Origin: Pseudomonadota bacterium
GTDB taxonomy: Bacteria > Myxococcota > Polyangia > Polyangiales > Polyangiaceae
Direction: 5' to 3'
DNA length: 16,004 nucleotides
Assembly (NCBI GenBank): GCA_023419055.1
Contig: JAEZYO010000584.1
Coordinates: forward strand, 1 to 16,004
The notes beneath the pieces were generated by a model. That model was not told the DNA's origin, searched no databases, and worked only from the letters and a program-made list of their open reading frames with translations. This document shows, piece after piece, positions 1-7,110 of this stretch; the stretch's first letter is position 1; every line of letters starts with the position of its first letter. Both the position numbers and the translations under genes were made by a program.

Positions 1-210
1 GCGGTGCTGAGGCAGAAGCGCGCGACGCCGGCCCAAGTGAAGCGGGCGCTCGAGGTGCTCGAGGAAACCGGAGCGCGGACAGAAGTCGAAGATCGAGTCA
101 CCGAGCTTTGCGCCGAGGCTCGTCGAGCGCTCACGTCGAAGGTCATCGACAAGGGGGGGCAAGAGCTGCTCGGGGGTGCTCTCACGGCTCTCGCGGAGCG
201 CCCGCTCTGA
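1..210 (+). CDS. Polyprenyl diphosphate synthase, C-terminal end (5' truncated)
   Basis: The reading frame is open from the first base and stops with TGA at 208-210, so this is the last 69 or so codons of a gene beginning outside the window. The visible part is a charged, Ala/Leu-rich helical tail that includes ALEVLEETGA. It resembles the C-terminal helices of trans-isoprenyl diphosphate synthases (farnesyl/geranylgeranyl type), where an 'L..TGA' helix is followed by a helix rich in Ala, Glu and Leu. The catalytic Asp-rich motifs would lie upstream and cannot be seen. The stop codon overlaps the mevalonate kinase start (TGATG), so the two are translationally coupled. A prenyl-chain elongating enzyme fits as the consumer of the IPP made by the operon. 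The assignment rests on a short tail plus context and is moderate. Confidence 0.6.
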   Translation, partial: AVLRQKRATPAQVKRALEVLEETGARTEVEDRVTELCAEARRALTSKVIDKGGQELLGGALTALAERPL

Positions 211-1118
211 TGGCGCGCGCGTTCGGCAAGGTGATCCTGCTCGGCGAGCACGCGGTCGTCTACGGCGTGCCCGCGCTGTCGGTCGGCATCGCACGCGGAG
301 CGGAGGCGCGGGCCACAGCGAGCGAGAGATCGTCACTCCGCATTGGCGATCGCTTCACTGCGCTCGGAGACGGATCGGAGCTCGCTAGCGGGCTCGAAGC
401 GTTGCTCGCAGCGCTCGACGCTCGGAACGTCGCCATCGAGGTCACGCTCGAGCTGCCGGCGGGGTGCGGGCTCGGAGCCTCGGCGGCCATCGGCGTCGCG
501 AGCGCGAGGGCGATCCTCGAGCTCACCGAGCCCGGGGTGACGCCCGCGTTCGAGCGCGTCTTCTCGGCGGCCATGGCTTGGGAGAAGGTCTTCCACGGTA
601 ACCCCTCGGGCGTGGACGCGGCCGCTTCGACGCGCGGAGGTTGCATCCAATATTCGAAGAGCGCGGGCGTGGAGCTCGTGACGCTCGGTCGTTCGTTGCC
701 GCTCGCCGTCGCGGTCGCCGGCCCTCCCGCGAGCACGCGCGAAATGGTCGAGTCGGTGGCACGCTTGAAAGAGCGGCGCCCCGAGGTCTTCCAGAAGACC
801 CTGGACGGCATCCTCTCGTTGGTCAAAAACGCGCGCCTCTGCCTCGAGGTGGGTGATTGGCCCGGGCTCGGTCAGCTCATGAACCTGAACCAGATGTTGC
901 TTTCCGGGCTCCACGTCTCGACCGTCGGTATCGAGCGCGCGTGTAAGCTCGCCCGCGACGCCGGCGCGCTCGGCGCGAAGCTCACGGGGGCAGGCGGCGG
1001 CGGCTCGGTGGTGGCCCTCCCCGATCTCGATCCCGAGCCGGTGCTCCGCGCCTGGCGCGAGGAAGGCTTGCCGTGCTTCGCTACCGAGGTTTCGGTGATC
1101 GAAGGAGCCGTGCAGTGA
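210..1118 (+). CDS. mvk: Mevalonate kinase (GHMP kinase family)
   Basis: Phosphorylates mevalonate to 5-phosphomevalonate with ATP, in the cytoplasm. The 302-residue protein shows all three GHMP-kinase signatures: motif 1 at residues 6-18 (GKVILLGEHAVVY), the ATP-binding loop at 84-92 (AGCGLGASA) and motif 3 at 258-266 (LTGAGGGGS). Lys7 and Asp136 in GNPSGVD (130-136) match the catalytic Lys and Asp of characterised mevalonate kinases. The loop reads GLGASAA where most family members have GLGSSAA, a conservative change. The ATG at 210 is chosen because motif 1 then sits at the usual extreme N-terminus and the start overlaps the upstream stop as TGATG; the same frame is open further upstream but that part has no family resemblance. 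The stop overlaps the next start (GTGA). Confidence 0.93.
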   Translation: MARAFGKVILLGEHAVVYGVPALSVGIARGAEARATASERSSLRIGDRFTALGDGSELASGLEALLAALDARNVAIEVTLELPAGCGLGASAAIGVASARAILELTEPGVTPAFERVFSAAMAWEKVFHGNPSGVDAAASTRGGCIQYSKSAGVELVTLGRSLPLAVAVAGPPASTREMVESVARLKERRPEVFQKTLDGILSLVKNARLCLEVGDWPGLGQLMNLNQMLLSGLHVSTVGIERACKLARDAGALGAKLTGAGGGGSVVALPDLDPEPVLRAWREEGLPCFATEVSVIEGAVQ

Positions 1119-2086
1119 CCCGCTCTGCCGCGCGCGCGGTCGCGCACTCGAACATCGCGCTCGCCAAGTATTGGGGCAAGGCGGACGTGGCGCGGAACCT
1201 GACCGCCGTGCCGAGCCTGTCCCTCACGCTCGCGGGGCTCCGCACCATCACGACCGTGACGTTCGACTCGGAGCTCACCGCGGACGAGGGCACGCTCGGC
1301 TCCGCGCCGCTCGCGGGCAAGCCGCTCCTGCGCGTCCAGAAGCTGCTCGACCGCGTGCGTGGCCTCGCCGGGACGAACGTGTTCGCCCGCGTCGAATCGA
1401 CGAACGATTTCCCCACCGCTTCGGGCCTCGCCTCGAGCGCCTCCGGCTTCGCAGCGCTCGCGCTCGCCGCGACCCGGGCGGCTGGTCTCTCCCTGTCGCT
1501 CGAAGAGGTGAGCGCTCTCGCGCGCGAAGCCTCGGCGTCTGCCGCGCGGTCGCTCTTCGGCGGTTTCGTCGCGCTCGAGGCGCGAGCGGAGCGCGCCGAG
1601 CGCGTCTGCGCCGGCGACCATTTCCCGCTTTCGATGCTGGTCGCAGTGACCACGGCCGGTGAGAAGAGCACCGGCTCGACCGACGGCATGCAGCACACCG
1701 CGGCCACGAGCCCCTACTATCCCGCCTGGGTGAGCGACGCGCCCCGGGTCTACGCGCGCGTGCGAGCCGCGGTGATGACGCGCGATTTCGAGGCGCTCGG
1801 GGTGGCGGCCGAGCAGAGCGCGCTCGCGATGCACGCCTCCATGCTCGCGGCGGATCCGGCCGTGATCTACTTCCAGCCCGGAACGCTCGCGGTGATGCAC
1901 CGCGTGCGCGAGCTCCGGAAGGGCGGGCTGCCCGCGTTCTTCACGATGGACGCAGGGCCGCACGTGAAGGTCCTCACGTTACCCGAGCGAGCCAAGGAGC
2001 TCGAGGCGGAGCTCGCGGTCGTCCCCGGCGTCACGCGGCTCATCGTGACGGGGCCCGGCCCCGACGCCTCTGTGGAGCTCTTGTGA
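1115..2086 (+). CDS. mvaD: Diphosphomevalonate decarboxylase
   Basis: Converts 5-diphosphomevalonate to isopentenyl diphosphate with ATP, releasing phosphate and CO2: the last step of the classical pathway. The 323-residue protein begins with the family hallmark HSNIALAKYWGK (11-22) and has NDFPTASGLASSASGFAAL (97-115), the ATP/substrate loop. ARSLFGGF (144-151) includes the conserved Arg145, and FFTMDAGPHVK (275-285) carries the catalytic Asp279. Length matches bacterial homologues. The GTG at 1115 overlaps the mevalonate kinase stop (GTGA) and places NIA.KYWGK at the usual distance from the N-terminus; the frame extends upstream to 1073 but that extension is family-foreign and lies inside mvk. 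The stop overlaps the next start as GTGA. A true decarboxylase indicates the classical route, not the archaeal phosphomevalonate-dehydratase or decarboxylase variants. Confidence 0.94.
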   Translation: MTRSAARAVAHSNIALAKYWGKADVARNLTAVPSLSLTLAGLRTITTVTFDSELTADEGTLGSAPLAGKPLLRVQKLLDRVRGLAGTNVFARVESTNDFPTASGLASSASGFAALALAATRAAGLSLSLEEVSALAREASASAARSLFGGFVALEARAERAERVCAGDHFPLSMLVAVTTAGEKSTGSTDGMQHTAATSPYYPAWVSDAPRVYARVRAAVMTRDFEALGVAAEQSALAMHASMLAADPAVIYFQPGTLAVMHRVRELRKGGLPAFFTMDAGPHVKVLTLPERAKELEAELAVVPGVTRLIVTGPGPDASVELL

Positions 2087-2979
2087 AGGCTCGGGCTCCC
2101 GGCAAGCTCGTGCTCTCGGGCGCCTACGCGGTGCTCCACGGCGCTCCGGCGATCGCGACCGCCGTCGATCGCTACGTGCTCGCGGACAGCTCCCGCGCCG
2201 CGGACTTCGTGACGCCCGAGGTGGAGCAGGCGATCGGGCGCGAGCGCGCGCCGTGGTTCGACGCTTCGGCGCTCCGCCAAGCGGGGCAGAAGCTCGGCCT
2301 CGGTTCGAGCGCGGCGATCCTGGTCGCGAGCCTGGCCGCGCTCGAGCTCGAGGCGAGGGGGGCCCTCGAGCCCGCCGAGCTCTCCCGGCGTGTCCTCGAG
2401 AGCGCTCGGCTCGGCCACCGGAGCGCGCAGGGCGGCGGGAGCGGCATCGACGTCTTCGCGAGCGTGCTCGGGGGGACTTTCCGGTTCGAGCTCGGGCCGG
2501 ACGGGCCACGCGCCGTTCCTTTCGAGCTCCCGGCGGGCGTCGTGATCGAGGCCTTCTGGAGCGGCAGCGCTGCGTCCACCCCCCGCTTGCTCGAGCAGGT
2601 GAGGGCGCTCTCCGCGCGCCAACCCGAGCTCCACGATCGCCTGATGGGTGATCAGGCAGCGGCGGCGCGCCGGGCGGTCGCCGCCTCTGACGCGGCCGAG
2701 CTCGTCGCGGCGCTCGACGAGCAAGGTCGCGCCCTCGCGGCGCTCGGCGACGCGGCAGGGGCTCCCATCGTGCCCGAAGAAGCGCGGAGGCTCGCCGAGC
2801 TCGCTCGAGAAGTCGGCGCGGCGGTGCTGCCTGCCGGAGCCGGTGGGGGCGACATCGTGCTCTACGTGGGCCTCGAGCCCTCCTCGCCCGCCTTTCGTGC
2901 GCGGGCGGCCGAGCTCGGCCACGAGCGCCTCGAGCTCGGTTTCGGCGCCCTGGGCGTCCACGGCGCTGGCGCCGCCTGA
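2083..2979 (+). CDS. Phosphomevalonate kinase, compact ERG8-like GHMP kinase
   Basis: Predicted to phosphorylate 5-phosphomevalonate to the diphosphate, the step between its two upstream neighbours. The 298-residue protein opens with ARAPGKLVLSGAYAVLHG (3-20), close to the APGKL.L.GEYAVL signature of ERG8/MvaK2-type kinases. It has the ATP loop LGLGSSAAIL (71-80), the family-typical HRSAQGGGSGIDVFAS (112-127) with putative catalytic Asp123, and the Gly-rich motif 3 PAGAGGGDIV (250-259). The motif-1 Glu is replaced by Ala (SGAYAVL). It is shorter than usual bacterial enzymes (roughly 330-370 residues from memory): the region between motif 1 and the ATP loop is much reduced. GTG at 2083 overlaps the mvaD stop. 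Order kinase-decarboxylase-kinase matches mvaK1-mvaD-mvaK2 of Gram-positive cocci. Family is firm; substrate comes mainly from context. Confidence 0.85.
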   Translation: MKARAPGKLVLSGAYAVLHGAPAIATAVDRYVLADSSRAADFVTPEVEQAIGRERAPWFDASALRQAGQKLGLGSSAAILVASLAALELEARGALEPAELSRRVLESARLGHRSAQGGGSGIDVFASVLGGTFRFELGPDGPRAVPFELPAGVVIEAFWSGSAASTPRLLEQVRALSARQPELHDRLMGDQAAAARRAVAASDAAELVAALDEQGRALAALGDAAGAPIVPEEARRLAELAREVGAAVLPAGAGGGDIVLYVGLEPSSPAFRARAAELGHERLELGFGALGVHGAGAA

Positions 2980-3008
2980 AGGCCGGGCTAAAAGGGGGCC
3001 CGAGAATC

Positions 3009-4337
3009 ATGGACCAAGGTTCGCGCATCCCCGGCTTTTACAAGCTGTCGCTCCCCGAGCGTCGCGACGTCGTGGCCGGTCGCACGGGCGTCGAGCTCGA
3101 CGCGCTGGTCGAGGCCCTCGAGGGCGGCGGGTTGACGCCGGCCATGGCGGACAAGCTCGTGGAGAACGTGCTCGGGCTCTACGCGCTCCCTTTCGGCACC
3201 GCGCTCAACTTTCAGGTGAACGGACGCGATCGCCTGGTCCCGATGGTGGTGGAGGAGCCGAGCGTCGTCGCCGCGGCGTCCAACGCGGCGCGCATGGTGC
3301 GGGCCAGCGGCGGCTTTCACGCGGAGATGCTCGACTCGTTGATGACCGCGCAGATCGAGCTCCGCAGCGTGCCGAACCCGGGGCAGGCGGTGGCTCTACT
3401 GCAGGAAAAGGCCGACGAGCTCCTCGACGTGGCGCGCGCCTCCGTGCCGAACCTCGCCGCCCGCGGCGGCGGCCCGCGCGAGCTCGAGGTGCGCGACCTC
3501 GGTCGAGGCTACCTGATCGTGCACGTCTACGTGGACTGCCGCGACGCGATGGGGGCGAACCTCGCGAACACCATCGCCGAAGCCGTGGGCCCGGTTGCGG
3601 CGTCGATGACGGGCGGCGTGCTCGGCCTGCGCATCCTGTCGAACCTGTGCGATCGACGTCGCGTGCGCGTCACCTGCCGAGTCCACGCGCGCGAGCTCGT
3701 GTTCGGGCGCGACAAGAAGAGCGAGGCTCCGGGCTCCGCGCCGGGCTCGAGCGCTCCCCCGCTCGAGGGGACCGAAATCGCGGAGCGCATCATGCACGCG
3801 TCGCGCTTCGCCGAGCTCGATCCTTATCGCGCGGTCACCCACAACAAGGGGATCATGAACGGCGTGGACGCCGTCGTGCTCGCCACCGGCAATGATTTCC
3901 GCGCCGTGGAAGCCGGCGCGCACGCCTACGCGGCGCGCTCGGGCCGCTACGCGCCGCTCGCCACCTGGCGCTCCGACGGCGAGGATCTCGTGGGGGAGCT
4001 CGAGCTTCCGCTGGCGCTCGGGATCGTGGGCGGCACGCTGCGCGTGCACCCGACCGCGCAGCTCGCGCTGCGGTTGATGGGCGTCTCCTCCGCGGACGAG
4101 CTCAGCATGATAGCCGCCAGCGCGGGCCTCGCCTCCAACCTCGCCGCGCTCCGGGCGCTCGCCACCGAGGGGATCCAGCGGGGCCACATGTCGCTGCACG
4201 CACGCTCGGTGGCCGTGGCCGCCGGGGCGACCGGCAACGAGGTCGAGAGAGTCGCGGCGGTGATTGTGGCAGAAAACATGATCACGCTCGAAGCAGCGCA
4301 AGCCGCACTCCTCAAGCTACGCCTCGCGCAGCTCTGA
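3009..4337 (+). CDS. mvaA: Hydroxymethylglutaryl-CoA reductase, class II
   Basis: Interconverts HMG-CoA and mevalonate using two equivalents of NAD(P)H; here the entry step of the pathway. The 442-residue soluble protein has no membrane domain, as expected for class II. It aligns almost without gaps to the Pseudomonas mevalonii enzyme as I remember it: IPGFYKLS near the start, ENVLG (52-56), NFQVNGRD (67-74), VEEPSVVAAASNAA (81-94), DAMGAN (179-184), THNKGIMNG (277-285), ATGNDFRAVEAGAHAYA (292-308) and RGHMSLHAR (391-399). The catalytic set maps to Glu83, Lys280, Asp296 and His393. The residue matching Asp146, which gives the Pseudomonas enzyme its NAD preference, appears to be Val146. A short insertion rich in Ser, Ala and Pro (about 238-251) precedes the Lys280 region. 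The ATG follows a G-rich stretch and lies 29 bases after the kinase stop, so it is probably co-transcribed. Confidence 0.95.
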   Translation: MDQGSRIPGFYKLSLPERRDVVAGRTGVELDALVEALEGGGLTPAMADKLVENVLGLYALPFGTALNFQVNGRDRLVPMVVEEPSVVAAASNAARMVRASGGFHAEMLDSLMTAQIELRSVPNPGQAVALLQEKADELLDVARASVPNLAARGGGPRELEVRDLGRGYLIVHVYVDCRDAMGANLANTIAEAVGPVAASMTGGVLGLRILSNLCDRRRVRVTCRVHARELVFGRDKKSEAPGSAPGSSAPPLEGTEIAERIMHASRFAELDPYRAVTHNKGIMNGVDAVVLATGNDFRAVEAGAHAYAARSGRYAPLATWRSDGEDLVGELELPLALGIVGGTLRVHPTAQLALRLMGVSSADELSMIAASAGLASNLAALRALATEGIQRGHMSLHARSVAVAAGATGNEVERVAAVIVAENMITLEAAQAALLKLRLAQL

Positions 4338-4373
4338 CTACCGTCGGCACCCCGCCGGGTGACAAAAGGCGTC

Positions 4374-4398
4374 GCGGTGAGCCGCAAAACGTCACCGC
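4374..4398 (+). terminator. Hairpin after the mevalonate operon
   Basis: A perfect 7-bp inverted repeat (GCGGTGA at 4374-4380, TCACCGC at 4392-4398) with an 11-base loop begins 36 bases past the HMG-CoA reductase stop. No T-run follows, so it is not a canonical intrinsic terminator. It may mark or protect the operon's 3' end. Low confidence. Confidence 0.3.
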
Positions 4399-4467
4399 CC
4401 TCCGACTCCGCCCCGCAAAAGGCCGCGGAATCGCGCGGCACGCGCCGTGCACTCGTCCGTGCCGCCG

Positions 4468-5124
4468 ATGTTCGTACTCGCCGCTCGCCTCGCTCTCGTG
4501 GTTGCCTGTGGGGTCATGGTCACCGGCTGTGGGCAAGGCGCTGCCGCCGAAGCGCCAGTAGACCCGTGTCAGGGCTGCGGCCTGCCGCTCGCGAGGATGA
4601 ACGAGCACTTCGCGAGCCCCGAGCGCATGGTGTACCCGGCGATCGCCGAGCTCGTCGCCCAACCTCTGGGAGCGCTCGGGTTCGAAGCGCCCCAGGCCGA
4701 GGACGCGGGGCCAGGGCTCTCGTACGCGAAGGCGGGCGGCGTCCGTGTCGAGTTCGCGCAGACGCTGCCCGTGGCCGACCGCAGCGCGCCAGTCTACGAG
4801 CGCTGGCTCGGCGATCTGCGCATGACGGCGTACGCCGAAGGCGAGCTCGATCCCAACGTCCGCACGCTCTTCGAGTGCACCTGCAGCGCGGCTCGAGACG
4901 TGGCGCGCGACGACCTCACGTGCACCGGCGAGCCCGACCCCTCCGTGCGCCTCGCCGCCGAGCAATGTCGCGAGGCCGCAGCCAGTCAGCACACCTTCGT
5001 GAGCGCGGGCAACGGCGGCGAGCTCTCGTCCGTCAGCGGCACTGAAAAGCTCGATCCGATGGACCAGGAGCGAAGCTGCATGCAAAGCTTCTGGATCGAA
5101 CGCGGCAAGATCAGCTTTCGCTGA
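4468..5124 (+). CDS. Small Cys-rich predicted lipoprotein of unknown function
   Basis: I do not recognise the family. From the ATG at 4468 the protein has 218 residues. It begins with a hydrophobic segment (residues 2-19) ending in a lipobox-like VTGC with Cys21 as the lipidation site, so an envelope lipoprotein is predicted. The mature part has a CQGC pair (34-37) directly after the tether and further Cys at 137, 139, 152, 167 and 204, suggesting disulfides or metal/heme binding, although no CXXCH heme motif is present. The frame also opens at a GTG at 4447, but the ATG gives the more compact signal peptide; neither has a convincing Shine-Dalgarno. It lies 130 bases after the mevalonate operon on the same strand and converges with the peptidase gene, 6 bases between stops. 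Confidence 0.75.
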   Translation: MFVLAARLALVVACGVMVTGCGQGAAAEAPVDPCQGCGLPLARMNEHFASPERMVYPAIAELVAQPLGALGFEAPQAEDAGPGLSYAKAGGVRVEFAQTLPVADRSAPVYERWLGDLRMTAYAEGELDPNVRTLFECTCSAARDVARDDLTCTGEPDPSVRLAAEQCREAAASQHTFVSAGNGGELSSVSGTEKLDPMDQERSCMQSFWIERGKISFR

Positions 5125-5130
5125 GCAGCG

Positions 5131-6210
5131 CTACTCGGGGCGCCCGAGCCACGCGATGCCCGGCTCGAGCACGCCCGGCCATCCGTCGACGTAGCGTGAC
5201 GGCGCGCCGGGCTTCGAGACGTCGACCCAGAGCACTCGATTCGTCCCGTAAGGGCGCACGTCGACGTGGACGAACTTGTTCTCGGGGTAGTAACCGCAAC
5301 CGACGTCGCGGAGGCTCTTGCAGAAGGCGAACACCTGCTCGTTCGGGACGCCGTACACTTGGAGGTCGAGCGCGCGGCCCTTCTGGTGGAACCCGCTGTG
5401 CGCGTCGCGCCGGTACCCGCTGTAGAGCACGACGGCGCGACCGGGAAAGGCTTGGCCTATCTGCTGCACCAGCCAGACGAGCCGCGGATCGAGCAGCCGG
5501 ACCGCCGGGAGCCACTCGTCGCCCGCTTCGGGCTCGAGGGGTAACGGCAGCTCCGGGCGCGGCACCGCGGGCGGGCGCGCGAGCACGCTCAGGCGATCGA
5601 GCGCGTCGGCCGAGACGGCGCCGTCGCAATCGAGCAGCGGGAAGTGATCGCTCTCCCCCGCGTAGCGCATGACCGTCACGGGCCGCGGGGCGCGCCAGCG
5701 CGGACACGGCGCGGCCTTCGTGATCGAGATCACCTCCGGCTCGGGCAGGTTCGCGGCCTCGAGCGGCCAGAGCGGCGCGACGTCGACGCCCTCGAGCGAG
5801 AGCGGCTCGACGCGCGAGAGCTCGCGGAGCTCGACGTCGGACGTGCTCGCCGGGCTCGGCTCGGCTTCGTTCCACCAGCGGAAGCTCGGCCCGATCCTCC
5901 ACGAGCGCTGCCCGTAGCGTCCGTCCCAGTACCTGCGCCACTCCGGGGTATGATTTTGCGACGGGCGGACGTAGCGCTCGATCCACGGCAGCGTCTCACT
6001 CGGGGTGAGGCGGTAGCGCTGGCTCTGCGAGAGCCCCGAAAGCAGCCAGGCCGTGTCGTCGAACGGCTGAACCGGAGTGAGCGACTCGAGGAACGCCTGG
6101 CGCAGCGCGGCGCGCGCCCGCGGGCTCGGAGCGTCGAGCTTGGCTTCGGTCGTCCCGGCGCCGACGGTGAGTGCCGACGCGGCGACGAGCCAGGTGCTCA
6201 AGACTTTCAC
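5131..6210 (-). CDS. Secreted zinc peptidase, M15/DUF882-like
   Basis: Probable peptidoglycan-active carboxypeptidase or endopeptidase exported to the periplasm. Starting at the GTG at 6210 gives 359 residues with a textbook signal peptide (KVLSTWLVAASALTVGAG, then probable cleavage at TEA/K). The C-terminal third has the M15/DUF882 fold signature: VLYSGYRR, then FHQKGRALDL with the HX6D zinc pair, then KFVHVDVR with the third ligand. Counted from the longer frame (GTG at 6261), the ligands are His292, Asp299 and His332. The roughly 220 residues between are Trp/Pro-rich and unrecognised. I prefer 6210 because 6261 lies inside the arm of a strong hairpin and would lengthen the signal peptide's N-region to about 20 residues; its SRRLNR only weakly resembles a Tat motif. 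The gene lies downstream of a TetR regulator on the same strand. Confidence 0.82.
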   Translation of the reverse strand: MKVLSTWLVAASALTVGAGTTEAKLDAPSPRARAALRQAFLESLTPVQPFDDTAWLLSGLSQSQRYRLTPSETLPWIERYVRPSQNHTPEWRRYWDGRYGQRSWRIGPSFRWWNEAEPSPASTSDVELRELSRVEPLSLEGVDVAPLWPLEAANLPEPEVISITKAAPCPRWRAPRPVTVMRYAGESDHFPLLDCDGAVSADALDRLSVLARPPAVPRPELPLPLEPEAGDEWLPAVRLLDPRLVWLVQQIGQAFPGRAVVLYSGYRRDAHSGFHQKGRALDLQVYGVPNEQVFAFCKSLRDVGCGYYPENKFVHVDVRPYGTNRVLWVDVSKPGAPSRYVDGWPGVLEPGIAWLGRPE

Positions 6211-6257
6211 GCCGCGGTTCAAGCGCCGTGAAGCATGCCAAAAGACCCCTCGAAGCG

Positions 6258-6294
6258 CCACGGGCCCGCGGCTTTTTACGCCGTAGGCCCGTGG
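6258..6294 (-). terminator. GC-rich hairpin between the TetR gene and the peptidase gene
   Basis: CCACGGGCC (6258-6266) pairs with GGCCCGTGG (6286-6294). After a 2-base internal mismatch, CGGC (6269-6272) pairs with GCCG (6280-6283), closing on a T-rich 7-base loop. It begins about 30 bases past the TetR stop in the direction of transcription. No T-run follows the stem on either strand, so termination is unproven; it could instead be a leader structure of the peptidase mRNA. Confidence 0.45.
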
Positions 6295-6323
6295 TCCCGT
6301 TCAGGTGAGCAGGAAAGCTGCGA

Positions 6324-6983
6324 TCAGCTCGCGGCCGCGCTCTCGGCGCCGGCGCGGAGGAGATCGAGGAAGGCGTCGTACGCCTCCTTGACCTTCGCGT
6401 CCTCGCCTTCGAGGTACTCGGTCACGCTCAAGCCGTTGAGCACCGCGAGGACGAGCGTGGACATCGCTTCGGCCTTGGCAGGGTTCTTCTGGCTGATGGC
6501 GCCGAGCGCATCGCGCACGACCTGGCGCGCGTCGCGGTGCAAACCGGCGGCGCGGCGCTTGAGCTCGGGATCGCGGCGAGCCGCGCTCCAGACCTCGATG
6601 TTCAGACCCGTCCCGGTCTTGTTGCTCTGGATGGCGTCCCAGAGCGCCCGGAGCGCGTCGGTCATCTGTTGGGGCGAGCCGTCGCCGTTCCGGATCGCCT
6701 CTTTGAGACGGTCGAGATAGCGATGGTAAGTGAAGCTCTGCACCTCGTGGATGAGGGCGGCTTTGCTCGCGAAGTAGTAGTGGACGATGCTCTTGCGCAG
6801 GCCGAGCTCTTTTCCAATTTCGGCGAGCGTGGTCGCGGTGAAACCCTTGCGTGCGAAGCACTTCGCGGCGGCCGACAGAATCGACGCGACGCGCGGGTTC
6901 TCCCAGTCGGCACTACGCGATGCAGCGCCGTTTTCCTCGTTGGGTTTGCGAGCCGTAGCAGCAACAGTTTCCGTGTTCATCAT
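6324..6983 (-). CDS. TetR-family transcriptional regulator
   Basis: A 219-residue DNA-binding repressor-type protein. Residues about 30-79 hold the TetR helix-turn-helix: ILSAAAKCFARKGFTATTL, then AEIGKELGLRKSIVHYYFAS with the typical 'HYYF.SK..L' recognition-helix ending. The remainder is an all-helical ligand-binding and dimerisation domain with the 'EVWSAARRDPEL' pattern seen in many family members; the ligand cannot be told. Two adjacent ATGs occur (6983 and 6980); the frame is open upstream to 7076 but that part is Arg-rich and unlike the family, so I start at 6983. No strong ribosome binding site is visible. A 22-bp inverted repeat lies 35 bases upstream, suggesting autorepression. Its neighbours on the same strand are the VanW protein upstream and the M15-like peptidase downstream, either of which could be a target. 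Confidence 0.92.
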   Translation of the reverse strand: MMNTETVAATARKPNEENGAASRSADWENPRVASILSAAAKCFARKGFTATTLAEIGKELGLRKSIVHYYFASKAALIHEVQSFTYHRYLDRLKEAIRNGDGSPQQMTDALRALWDAIQSNKTGTGLNIEVWSAARRDPELKRRAAGLHRDARQVVRDALGAISQKNPAKAEAMSTLVLAVLNGLSVTEYLEGEDAKVKEAYDAFLDLLRAGAESAAAS

Positions 6984-7017
6984 GGTTCGTCTACGTCCGG
7001 CCAGCCGGTAGCCGCAT

Positions 7018-7039
7018 AGAGTGACCGTGGATTCACTCT
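7018..7039. promoter_or_regulatory. Candidate TetR operator (inverted repeat)
   Basis: AGAGTGA (7018-7024) and TCACTCT (7033-7039) form a perfect 7-bp inverted repeat separated by 8 bases, 35 bases upstream of the TetR-family start. Dimeric TetR-family repressors commonly bind palindromes of this size in their own promoters. A second, weaker dyad (CCGGC at 6997-7001, GCCGG at 7004-7008) lies between it and the start codon. Function is inferred from position and symmetry. Confidence 0.55.
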
Positions 7040-7110
7040 CCTGAGGCCTCGCCCGACGGCGGCGTTCTTCGCCCACCTTCTGCGTCGAGTCAAGCCTAGT
7101 TCGGCCGGCC

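Noticed and set aside
872..2961. Long minus-strand open frames (872-1963 and 1867-2961) opposite the mevalonate genes
   Set aside because: Their translations are Arg/Glu/Ala-rich shadows with no family resemblance; the + strand carries complete kinase and decarboxylase signatures.
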